Positions 1 to 12,200 of a DNA stretch of 20,233 bases are shown in pieces; positions within the stretch are counted from its first letter, which is position 1, and the number at the start of each line of letters is the position of its first letter. Under the pieces are notes generated by a model. The model worked only from the letters and a program-made list of their open reading frames with translations, did no database searches and was not told the DNA's origin. The DNA comes from Hirudo medicinalis (Eukaryota > Annelida > Clitellata > Hirudinida > Hirudinidae), in assembly GCA_011800805.1 (NCBI GenBank), contig MPNW01000814.1:5781-26013 (forward strand), given 5' to 3'. The position numbers and the translations under genes were made by a program.

Positions 1-203
1 AGGGAACTCAAGTCACACGAGCCTAACGTCAACATCGAATCCGAGTTGCACGTCATCAGAGCCAAAGCCATGCTGGAGTTCAGAGATGTTAGCCAGGACT
101 TTAGCAGTAAGATCGTTCAAAAGACTCAACCCACGAAGAAAGAGCCGCCGGTTTTCACCAAGCCTCTACAAAATGTGACAGTTAAGGAAGGATATCCTGT
201 CAG
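1..203 (+). CDS. Exon 1 (partial): linker and first strand of Ig1
   Basis: The frame is open from base 1 (RELKSHEPNVNI...), so the 5' boundary of the exon lies at or before the window edge. The first 45 or so residues are a charged linker. Ig1 begins at PPVFTKPLQNVTVKEGYPV (from about base 148). The exon ends in the middle of an Arg codon (AG|gtgagt, phase 2) just before the B strand, an intron position also used in Ig5, Ig6 and Ig9. Confidence 0.85.
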
Positions 204-3200
204 GTGAGTCGGACAACTCCAGGTTGGAAGCCACGTGGGTCTCGGGTTTGTTTTAACTGTTTGTTTTCGTCTTCCTTCATTAGGTTCGAGGTGTGCTATA
301 CCGGTTCACCAGCACCTGAGATCAAGTGGTACAGAGAAGATTCAGAAATACAACCATCACGAGATTTTCAGATCAGCAACTTGTATCAGAAGAGTTTTCT
401 GCTCATACCCGAAGTCTTCCCAGAGGACGGCGGCGTCTACAGCGTCAGAGCTTTCAGTTCAACTGGATTTTCTGAATGCAGGGCAGTCTTGACCATCGAA
501 GGTTGGCACATTTGCGAATAGCAACCAATAGATGAAAGCAGTAGTTATCAGGCGATCTTCAAAATTTCATCACAAAAAGTTAAAAGTTTAATCTAAATTC
601 AACGAGAGGATGTCTTGTTCAGATGACCTGTCAAAGGTCAAGGAGAGCGGACCGTTAGTGAAGTGCTACTTACAAGACATCACTGTGAACAGCGGGGAAC
701 CAGTCGCCTTCGACTGCCAAATAGTCGCCCATCCAAAACCAGAAGTCATGTGGCTCAAAGTAAACTATAGTTTTATTGATGTTATCGATTCACAAATATC
801 GATAAAATCCTTCTGTAATATCGATAAAATCCTCCTGTAATATCGATACTGCGGTCCCATTAAGATTATTTCATACGACTTCAGGACGGCAGGAAACTGT
901 TCGAAGGACCACGATGGAAGATGATAACCGACGAGGACAGCCATCATACCCTCCTCATTTACGAGGCTGCCCCTCAGGATGCTGGGCTTTACGAATGCAT
1001 TGCCACCAACAAACTCGGAAGGCAGACCACCGGCGCCAAGTTGATAGTTCAAGGTCAGTTCATGTTTTGGTCAAAGGTCACAAACATCGTAATAACGTAA
1101 AAGTAATTGCACATTTAATAGCCAAGTATTAAATATTTCTAATGTTTTACGCAGGACAACCGGTTTTTGCTAAGCCCAAGCTTCCTTCTCTGGCTGCACC
1201 GACGTTGGTCGAACCCCTTCATGACGCCAGCGTCAACGAGGGTGACTCCGTCCGAATGACTTGCAAAATTCACGGAGAGCCTCGACCCATGATGACCTGG
1301 TATCATAATGGCCAGCCAATCAAACCGTCGAAATATTTCCAGTTTTCCTCCACACCAGACGGCCACCACGTCCTTAACATAGCCGGGGCATTCCCCGAAG
1401 ACCAAGGGACTTACAAGTGTGTGGCTCGTAATCCTCAGGGTCAAATCGAAACCACGGCCAAGCTAACCGTTAAAGGTTATCAATTAGCACCGTGTTATTA
1501 AAATAATAATAATATGTTAATATTTAGAAAATAATAACATATTAATAATTATTAACATCGACATAATTATCAATCTAGTGAGCTTTATGAACGAAGTCCA
1601 TTGCTTTCATTGCTTTATTGCGCACTATTTCCAGCTCATCCGCACTTCCCCCCATCACAAACTCACCTGAGCTACATGGAAATGACTCCGCCACAGTTCA
1701 TCAAACCCATCTACGAATTGGAGGTGACGAAGGGGGGTCAGGCCGTCTTTGAGGTCATGGTGTCGGCCAGCCCCAACCCCGATGTCATCTGGTTCCACGA
1801 AGGGCACCAGATTCACAATGGACCAGATTTTCAAGTAGTACACTTTGTTGTGCACTTCATTTCTTCATTTAAATTAATTAGAATTTTATTATAAATATTA
1901 TAACATAATATAATGTATATAATATTTTATATTTATTTATTTTATATCTGCAATAATTAACGACTGATAATTCAAAAAATGAAATGTAACTGAAACACAA
2001 TAAACACATTTGCAAACCATCATGTCATCAACGTCTCAAAAAACCATTCCAGTTACTACAGTCAGAGGGCAAGTTCTGGCTCATAATCAAAGAGGTACAG
2101 CTGGAAGATGCTGGACTGTTCACTTGCAGGGCAACGAACCCTGCTGGAGTGGCGGAATGTTCAGCCAAATTGAACGTCCTAGGTCAGAGAGATTGTTCTG
2201 AACATCATCGCATTGATTACAATTCCTAAAATTCTTGTTTTAATGTCTTCTTGCGATCTTTACAAGTTCGTAGCAAGACAAGTTGGCTTGTAAGCTCGAC
2301 ATTATGCTGATATATTTTCTTCACGATTTTTTTGAAACTGACGACATCGCTTTCTGAACAGATGGATCCACGATTTCAACCCTGGAGTTGGACCTCTTCC
2401 AACAGCCTGCAGCTTCAACCCCCAGGAAAGCTCCAACCATAACCAAGAATCTTCCAGCAAACATTCAGTTGATCCCTGGAAACGTGGCCAAGTTTGTTGA
2501 TGGAAATTTAAATTTATTTGCGATGATTTGCGACTCTTCAAGTATTTTTTTAGACTCAATTTGCAATCTGCAGACTGTCAAGGAGTGTCAAAATAAGAGC
2601 TATATAAATGGCTGAGCTATGCTATTCAGTGAAACTATCACTTTACGGCTTATATTGTGATCATCATCTACCTTTTGTAGTAAGTAATAATATATTATCA
2701 TTTTCCAGGTTGGAGGTCCACGTGGATGCCAACCCCCCACCTCAGATCTCGTGGCTCGCGGGGGGCCAACCCATCTATCCTTCGACGAAGCACAACATCT
2801 CTTACGACGATGGCATCGTAATCTTGCTTATCGCAAATGTCCAAGCACAAGATTCTGGTGATTACACAATGAGGGCGAGAAACGACCTTGGAGAGGTCAC
2901 CTGTAAAACCACCCTCCATGTCAGACGTAAGTTAATTAACGAGATTAATTAAGTCATTAGCATCCTTTGTTTAAAAGTTAAGCTGACATTAATAATCCGA
3001 CGTTTAATTAACTACATTACGACAATCCTACTCATCAGCATCTCAAATGACTGTCGAGCTACCTGCCGGAGCTGCTCCAGGTGAGGCCACGCCCGTGATT
3101 CCACCTACCTTTTCAATCAACCTGAAGCCCGAAACAAAGGTGTCTGAGCGAAGCGTAGCGAGGTGATTAGATTAACAGTACCTGCCATGTTTTAACAACA

Positions 3201-6200
3201 ACGGACATCAACAAAACAATTAGGACTTAACACTAAAACATTCTAATTAAGAGTTTTCTACCAAGCTGTCCAAAACCTTTGCAGACTCGAGTGTCAAGTC
3301 AAGGCCATCCCTTCGGCCAAGGTCACCTGGCACTTGAACGGGGTGGAGTTGCTCCCATCGCAGAAGTTCATACAGACGACCCTGGGGGAGAGGAACGTGT
3401 TGGAGATAAGGGATGTGTCTGTGAACGATTCAGCCGTCTACACGTGCAAGGCTTCGAATCCTGCTGGAGAAGCGATTACAAGCACGACCCTGATCGTTAT
3501 CTGTGAGTCACTCTGGTTGACATTTCATGAACAAGCGTTCGTTTGGAAACTTCATTTCTTGTAGATTCTTCTTCTTCAATTTATCCCAATGTAATCCCAA
3601 TGTAATCACAACATGTAATCACAATATAATCACAATGTAATCACAACACGTAATCACAACATGTAATCACAATGTAATCACAACATGTAATCACAATGTA
3701 ATCACAACATGTAATCACAATGTAATCACAACATGTAATCACAATATAATCACAATGTAATCACAACATGTAATCACAATGTAATCACAATATAATCACA
3801 ATGTAATCACAACACGTAATCACAATATAATCACAATGTAATCACAACATGTAATCACAACACGTAATCACAACACGTAATCACAATGTAATCACAACAA
3901 TGACCACTCAACATGTTGGTCTTGAAAATCAGCCTCAGAACCAAGACCGGTGGCTCCCCACTTCTTGAAGCACCTCGAAAACGCCGTCGGAACGGACGGC
4001 AAAGAGGTCGTTCTGAACTGCACGGTCAAAGGTCAGCCTGCACCGGAAGTCACGTGGTATCACAACCACAAGTGCATCGACAACAGCGAGGATTTCGTCA
4101 TCAACTACAACAAGGAGACTGGCAGAGTGGAGCTGGTGATCGTCGACTGTTTGCCCGACGACCATGGAAGGTTCAGATGTATTGCCAAGAACCAAGCTGG
4201 TTTGTAAAATTATTTTTTTATGTGGTTTTTTTTTTTGGAATTCATTTTAAATGTTCAACATGTTTTGATCGAAGTTATATCGGAAATATGGATTTAATAT
4301 TTGATTATTAATTATTTTATTTTATTTAATTAGTAATTATTAATTTTGAATCGATTGTTTTGGCAAATTTCCAAGTTCCGGAAATAACTCAAGCAGTTGA
4401 TTGATAATTTAAAATTGAATATTATCACATAAGTCATTGATAATATTTAATAATTATATTTAAATAATTAATAATAATAATAATTAACAATAATAATTAA
4501 TAATTATTAATAATAATCCTTATTCTAAATAAGGACAAGCTGTGAGCGAGTGCACCTTGACTGTGAAACCTGCCCAACCTGCCCAAAAGCCTGAGGAACC
4601 CACAGAAATCAGGACGGACAAGGACGACAAAGTCGTTAAAAAGGTTGATTATTGGTCAATCAATCAATCACGCAATCAATCAATCAATCAATCAACTAAT
4701 TAATTAATCCCTCATTTTGTATTTTATTTTTATTGTTTGTTAGCCATCTTTTTTGCTTGCATGAATTTTCCATTTTCATCAGATTGTCAAAAGAACCAGC
4801 GGCCAACCTCCGAGATTCATTCAACCAATTCAACCGTGCATCGCAAGGCCGGGAGAACAGTGCCGCTTCATTGCCAAGGTCGCCGGGGCTCCTCTGCCGG
4901 AAATCACGTGGCTGAAGGACAAGGCCGACCTGGTCCTTTCCGAAAGACACGTGACAAACTTCGAGCCAATCAGTGGAACGTGCACCCTTCTTATAAAGGA
5001 CGTTAGACCCGATGACATCGGGGTTTATTCATGCAGAGCCACGAACCTCGCAGGGAAAGCAACTTGTACTGCCAATGTGGTTGTCGTTCGTGAGTTGAGA
5101 ACTGTTTGTTTGTTTACTGATTGAGATGAGTGAGTGTGGGATTTAATTCGATTGTATGATTGTATGATTGTATTGTATGAGTCGTTCGTGTGTGTTTTGC
5201 GAGGAGAAGAGAGGCTGAGTGACGAAAAGAGGTCAGTCTGTTAATAATTAGGATTATGTCGCTTTTATTCTTCGAGTAATTAGATTAGCGCTACATAAAG
5301 AATCGACAAATTATTATTACTACCCAAGTACAAATAATTTCAGCTCCTGAGGCAGAAGTGACCATCACTGAGAAGACGGTGTCAGTAAAGAAGGAAAAGG
5401 TGACAGTCGTGGGGGACCAGGAGACCAGGGTCGTGGAAAGTTCGCCAACCTTCATCGAGAACCTCCTGCCGGTCACTGAAGCAGGAGAGGGAGAGACAGT
5501 CAAGTGAGTGGAGTCAGCCCAGATGACTTCTTGATATAATTATTAATATATTTGATATAATTTTAATGTAATTATTATTACATTTATAAGATAATTAAAT
5601 AAATTAGCAAACGATTCCAAATATTATTTAAAAACAATGTTTACGATTTTTAGGTTCGCTTGCCAAGTCTCAGCCGAACCAGAACCGATGCTAACATGGC
5701 TGTTCAACGGACGAGAGATCACCAACTCTCCAAGGGTGACCTTGACCTTCGACAAAACCACAACCACCCTGACTCTCTTCAACGTGGGCCCAGAAGACAC
5801 TGGAGAATACATCTGCAAGGCTACCAATTCTCTGGGCCAGTCTTCCACAAGAACTTTCTTGAGGATAAAAAGTAAACTTTTTCACATTCATCTTTTATTT
5901 TTTTAATTTCCGAAAACTTTTATAAAAATGCAATTAGTTTATTTAAAAAATAAATAGACCGTAAAACATAGATTTTATTCATTATTTATTTTTTATTAAA
6001 TTTAATTACTATTCATTTTTATTTCACAGGAGATGAACCGACTCCAACAATCCACTTCGATTCAATCGAATCTATCCAGGTGGACCTGCCTCCTTCCAAA
6101 ACTCAATTTGAACAAGTGACCTTTGACTTTGTACCTAGCAAGGAGGGCGAACCGCCCCGCTTCAACATGCCCTTGCGCAACCAAACGGTGAACGATGGCG

Positions 6201-9200
6201 AACAAGTGGTCTTCAGAGTGTTATTCCTCGGAGAGCCGACCCCCACTGTGACCTGGTTTTTCAACAGCCAGCCTATCCATCCCAGCCAAGACTTCAGGAT
6301 CAACGTCGACCGAGTCAGAGGAGAGAGTACTTTGGTCATTGTGGAGGTCTTCCCAGAAGACGAGGGGGAGTACATGTGCAAAGCTGAGAACAACCACGGC
6401 ACGGCAATCACGCACTGTCACCTTTTTGTGAAACGTGAGTTGATGATCGATTAAACTCAACTGTAAGTAATTAAATATTATCGAATGTTCTACTTGTCTC
6501 TAGTGCCGTCATCGTCCGACGACGAATCCACCCAAAAGATCGTCAGCAGAACAGTCGAAGTTGTCAAAACTCAGGAATTGGTTCCCATCAAAGAAACCAG
6601 AAGATTCTCAGAGACAATAGCTGTTGATCACAAGCAACGCATGCAAGAAATGTCTCTGCAATTTCAGTTGAGTCCCTCAGTTGAGAGAGAATACATTAGG
6701 AAAACCAAGAGAGAAAAATCTGAGCTGATCGTGAGACGAGAATCAGTCCCCAGAGGAATGAGACTCGAGGTCGACATCGGTTCTCCGCCGCGAACCATCG
6801 AGGAAAGATCAATTGAACTCAAGAGAAGAATCGAAGCCTTGGCAACCCAAAGGCAGGAGTTGATGGTCCCGCTGGTCCAACAGAGAAGATTTTCTGAGAC
6901 CGTGGCCGTCGAGTATAAAAGGAAACCCCAGGAAATGATCCTGCAATTTCAGTTGCCCGTCAAACCTGAAAAATCTCAACTGCTGGTGATGCAGGAGGCA
7001 GCTCCGAGGGCTATGAGACTGGAGGTGGAGGTAGAGGAAAAGCCGGTCGAACATCCGACAGAGATGAGCGCCATCGACATCTTTCGAACCAAAAGGGTCC
7101 AGGCCATCGAGACACAACGACAGGAATTCAAGATCAACCTTGTTGAAACTGGAACTCCTCCAATCTTCCTCTGGCAACTTCAGTCCCAGAAGGTCATGGA
7201 CGGAGACGAAGTTAGGTTCACCTGTAAGGTCAAGGGTAATCCGATACCGGATGTAACGTGGTATCACAACGGAAAGGTCGTCCTTGACAACCCTGACTTC
7301 AGAACTTCTTACAATCGTGAGACTGGCGAGGTGGTGCTGTTCATAGTAGAAGTCTTTCCACAGGACACTGGAATTTACGAATGTGTGGCGGTTAACAAGC
7401 ACGGCTCCGCTACCACAAGAGCACAACTGATTGTGGAAGGTAGATTCACTTTAAAAACTAAATTTAACAGGTGTGGGAAGTTTGGCGCAAAGTGCTATGC
7501 GATGAATGTAGCACCTATTCAAATATCGATGGCTATGGACCGCTACTTCATTAGCTTTAACAATTTGTATATACTGTGGTCTTAACTACAATGATTCTTA
7601 TTACTTATTGCAGTTTATGAGTACATACCTGACAGCGAGGAAGCCACAGCTTCGCAGACCGAATCCATCATGTCCTCTTCCTCCATGGATGAAACGGACT
7701 TCCAGGCCAAAACCAGGAGGTTCCTGGAAAACATGGAGCGGATCAAAAGAGAGGTTTACGAAGACAACGTCAATCAGACTTTCGAAGAGCAAATTATCGA
7801 AGAACTTGACGTTGAAGAAAGAGGCTTCGAGGAAACGATCCACATGGCTGACGTGAAATGGCAACTCCCTAAAATGGTTACACCTAAGCGCGAGGATATA
7901 CCTGTCGAGGTTGCAGGCCCTCATATTTCTGAGATCGTATCCGAGCGGCCAGTCGGCCGTGAAGTCACATCGTCGCGCGAGGTTTCAGTCGCTTCCGGCC
8001 GTCCGATTCAGTCCCTGGTGGCCCCTCAAACGATGCCCTTGCACGAGTCGACCCTGAACCTTATAGGCACCCAGGAGACCAGGGCAGTTTTAACCCCAGG
8101 TTCAGACAAGTTGTCTGTTGTTATTGTTGAAAATAAACCAGCCACCAGGACTGCGGTGCTGGGCGCTGTTCGTAGGGATGATGATAGTTTGGGTGTTGTG
8201 AATGATGTCGTGTGCGATGTAGTGGTTCCCGATACTCCATTCCAGCAGCTCGAATGTGCCATTCCCAAAACTAGACAGGAAACGCGCGCTTTGCCGCTAG
8301 AGCATGAACTCCATGTCGAGCATGCTTTGCATACTGAGGGACAGGTGCCGGAAGCGGTCGAAACAAGCGTTGACTTTGTAGTGCCCGATCTCAGACGGGT
8401 TTCTTCGGTACCGCGAAGAGAATCGAAGGTCTTGCCCTCCACCTTGAGGGATCTTGAAGACGAAGAAGTTGAAAGGCTGGTGGCAACAGACGAACACCAT
8501 GTCGCTAGAGAACAGAAAATTGCTGTAGATCTTTCGATGTCCTTCAAGTCCCTCACTGATCAGTCGTGGGTCAACTCAAGTCTCCAGTACACTCCCTCCG
8601 GAGTAACTCGAGAGTTGACGATCTCTCCAACCGTAGAGGTGTCGACGTTCGAGTGTTACTTGGACACCGTCAAAGAACCGAGAATTTTCACAGAAACAAA
8701 GATTGTCGAAATCACTCATCTTGCTCCTGCTGAAGAAATTACTAAAGAAATTGAGATCATTCATGAATCAGAAATCATCCGATCCTCTTACGAAGTCTCT
8801 CAAATCGAAACTCTGGCAAAGGTAGTGCCGAAGGAAGTTTTTGTCAACTTGCTCTCTGAAACTATTGCGGAAGAGAAAGTCGAGACAACGACAGAAGTCA
8901 CTCCGAGGGTTCCTGTGGAGTCGGATGTTCTCATCGATTTGGTAAAGCCAAAGAAATCTATTCACTCAGAAGGGCTGCCAGTCGTTCTCGCAACGATCAC
9001 TGACGAACGTGTGGAGGTGCCTTATTCAGTCAAGATTCCTGAGCATTATGCCATCGAATTAATCACAAGCGTTGATTCCACCGAGAAGGATTTCAAGGTC
9101 GATGTTGACATTTCTCCAGGAGAAGACATCCTCGAGACAACCGAAGTAAACTTGGAGACAATGAAAGAAACCGAGGTGTTGTTTGATCTTCAGATGACCG

Positions 9201-12200
9201 TCAAACAGCCAGACTTATTTAAAGAAGAAGCTGTAGTCGATGTCCAAATCCCACAAACCTCTACCTCTCAGATTCTTGTGGAATTGGAGGAAGAACAATC
9301 AGGATATGAAACTTATGAAACAACAGCAGAAGTTTTGAAGGAAAGCGAGGTTCCTCTGGGACTGGAAGAAGTGTCTTTAACCATAGACCGTGTGGTAACA
9401 GAAGATTCGACTCAAAATGTTCTGTCGACGATGGACATAGATATGAAGTCACCAGAAATCTCTGAAATGATTCTTGAGATGAAAATTCCAGACAAGAGTG
9501 ACAGTGATACCGTTGTTATACAAACCGAGTCTGTTATCGAAGTCGTTGAAACCTTGCTCCATCAAAGAGAAAAGTCACCTCCAACAATCAGCGTGAAGGT
9601 GGAAGAACTGCCAGGTGTTTCCAAAGTTTTAAACCTCTTGGTTGACCAGCCTAAAGAAAAACTCGCAGAAGTGGTCGAAACCAAGGAGTTAAAAGTTCCT
9701 GATATTCAGGAAATGTCTACATCAACAACATCCAGCGATTTGCAGTTCCACGTCGAATCTAAAGTGCCAGGACACGAGTTTCGTTCTGAAGTCATTGAAG
9801 ATGAATCTCCTATTGAAATGGTCGAACTGGGTTTTGCACCAAGACCAGGACAGAGAAGAGTTTCTGACGTTGTCCTTGAGCTCAGGAGGACCTCCGTTAC
9901 CCCGAAGCCTGAAACAACTGCCAGTCCTTTGTCGGAAGAAACCATTCCTTCAGAAACTGTAGTAGAATCTGTTGCAGTGAATGTGGATAAGGCTTTGGAA
10001 TGTCTCGAGACGTCCAAAGTAAATCTCCCAAATAAGCAAGCCGAAAACATCTGCTACACTAGTCTCCAAGATCAGCGCCTTGTTTCTGAGCATGTCGGCG
10101 ACTTAGAAAAGCCAGGTCTTGATGTTCTTGCATTAGAAAGTAAGCCTATAGATGTCAAGATCAGCAAGCCTAAGTCTATTTCTGAGCCGAAGGTCAACGA
10201 AGGCTTTATGAGCGAGATTTCCCAGACCATCGAAGGCGAAAGAAAAGAGGTTAACATCGAAATAGAGGAGGTTCTCGGAGCTCCCATGCAAATATCTGAA
10301 ATAGTAGTTGAAAAAAACATAAATCAGGAAGCTGAAATCATATTGGATTATCGCGAGTCGAAAGTGGTCAGTGAACTAGATTTGGATGTGTCGGACCAAC
10401 CGGATGCATTATATTCCACTGAGTTGATAAAAAGGATAGAAGAACCGAAGAAGGAAATTTTAGTGGAAATTAAAACCGTTGAAGTTGTTCCTACAGTCGA
10501 ACATATCTCCGAACTCTTCACTCAAACTGATCGACAGATAGATGAAGTCATGCTTGAGTTGGACATTCCACAAGTCATGAGATCCGAGCAGGAAATATTA
10601 CTGTCTCATACAAGCGAAGTCAATGTCGACGTCACGCCTCATGTAGTGGAGGAAATTATGTTTACAACTAAAATCACAAAGGAGACTCCTAAGCCTATGC
10701 ATGAACTAATTGTGGAACTTGTCAAAGAAGACATAATTCTTGAGAAAGTCGAAGAAACCAAACCTACAGAGGCCAACGTAACCGAGGAATATGAAGTTAT
10801 TACTGATTTGAAGATCTCATCAGTAAGAAAGGAAGAAGATACTGTACTTATATTGACTACACTAGAAGGTAACTTTGAAGACATCACTCTGGAACTTGTA
10901 CCAGATCGTATAACAACCGTGGAAAAGGTAGAATTGCCCACTGAAGCTGAAATTTTTGTGGAAATTAGTGAAGATGTTTCTGAACTGAAGCCAGAAAGAG
11001 TTGAGGGGTTACTTACAATTGAAGAGAAACCTCTCTTTAAAACCACTTCAACAGAACATGAGGTATCGGTTGTTCCTTCTGAAGAAACATTTGAAGAAAC
11101 ATTGGTTCTATTAGCTGAGAAGCAATCTGACACATCCATGGCAGAAGAATCAGTTTACGTCGTTGAACTGGAGCAGAAAGTAGAAGGACCAAAAGAAGAA
11201 TTCAGGACAGAAGTTGTGGAGCAGCAAAATCTTCAAGAATTTGTAGAAGTCACCTCGGCCATGTCGGTGGACTTTTCCAGAGAAACAGAAATCACTCTAG
11301 ATCTTGGCGAATCTCCAGCGTTATCGAGACAAGAGGTGCAAGTCCAACTCGAAGAGGAAGAACTGCCAGTGGAGGAAAAAGAGGATCACATCGCTACAAC
11401 AGAGGAAGCTTATGTGATCGCCACGTCCGTTGAGGATCTCGACAAAAAGGAGGTGAACGTCGAAACTATCAAAGAAGAAAAACCCGTTTATAGCTGTGGT
11501 TTAGAAACTCAAGTAGAACAACCTAAAGAGGCATTTGAAGTTGACATTTTTGAAGATCGAGAATTCATATTTGACATGAAAACCGACACATCGAAGAAAT
11601 TAGACATCCCTCTGGGTATGATGGAACACTCGCTGACCGTGTCAAAGGAGGTTGTAATAGAACCAACCGAAGAGAAGCATGTTGTCTTGGAAGAGAAGAG
11701 CTTTGTCATTACAGAAGAAAAGCCAATTTCGACCTATGTTGAAGAATTGTCCTTTGAAATAGAGTCCAAACAGGAGAAAATATGTAGGACAGACTTCGAG
11801 CAGAGGGTAGAAAAGCCTCACGACAAATTTGATATCGAATTGGAAGAAACGAAAGAATTTAAAATTGAAGTTCAAACGGAACCCAAAAGAGAAACTGAAG
11901 TGATGCTAGAAATTACGGAGTCTTCATTGACAACTGAGCAGAATGTTGTAATCGAACCAACAGAAGAACACAAGAGTGAGGATGAATCCGAGTTTGTCAT
12001 TTCTGAGGTGAGTGAATGCACCGTCGTTAGTGAAGTTCAACGAAAACTGCCTGAAGATATTTGTACGCATCTATCAATCAAAGAATTCTCTGTAACTCCG
12101 CTTATCATTCAGACCGTGGTCGAAAAAATACCAATCAAAGACACCCAATTCATTGTGGTGGATAAGCCCACCTTTACCTCAGAAGTTATAGAAACAGTAG

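Noticed and set aside
3584..3900. CRISPR-like array
   Set aside because: Units are contiguous with no unique spacers, and the context is an intron of a eukaryotic gene.
6809..7426. 205-codon minus-strand open frame
   Set aside because: It mirrors exon 18, including Ig11, whose plus-strand translation is a clear Ig domain; the minus translation has no recognisable feature.
7440..7585. Reading frame continuing past exon 18 as an alternative end
   Set aside because: The stretch is intron-like, with a gtagat donor and a low-complexity translation, and no polyadenylation signal precedes the next exon. It is weaker than the case after exon 22.
7670..7672. ATG as a translation start for a 3,393-residue protein
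   Set aside because: The frame is open upstream to a good acceptor (ttattgcag) and fits the phase of exon 18, so this Met is internal. No promoter-like context is visible in the 174-bp intron.
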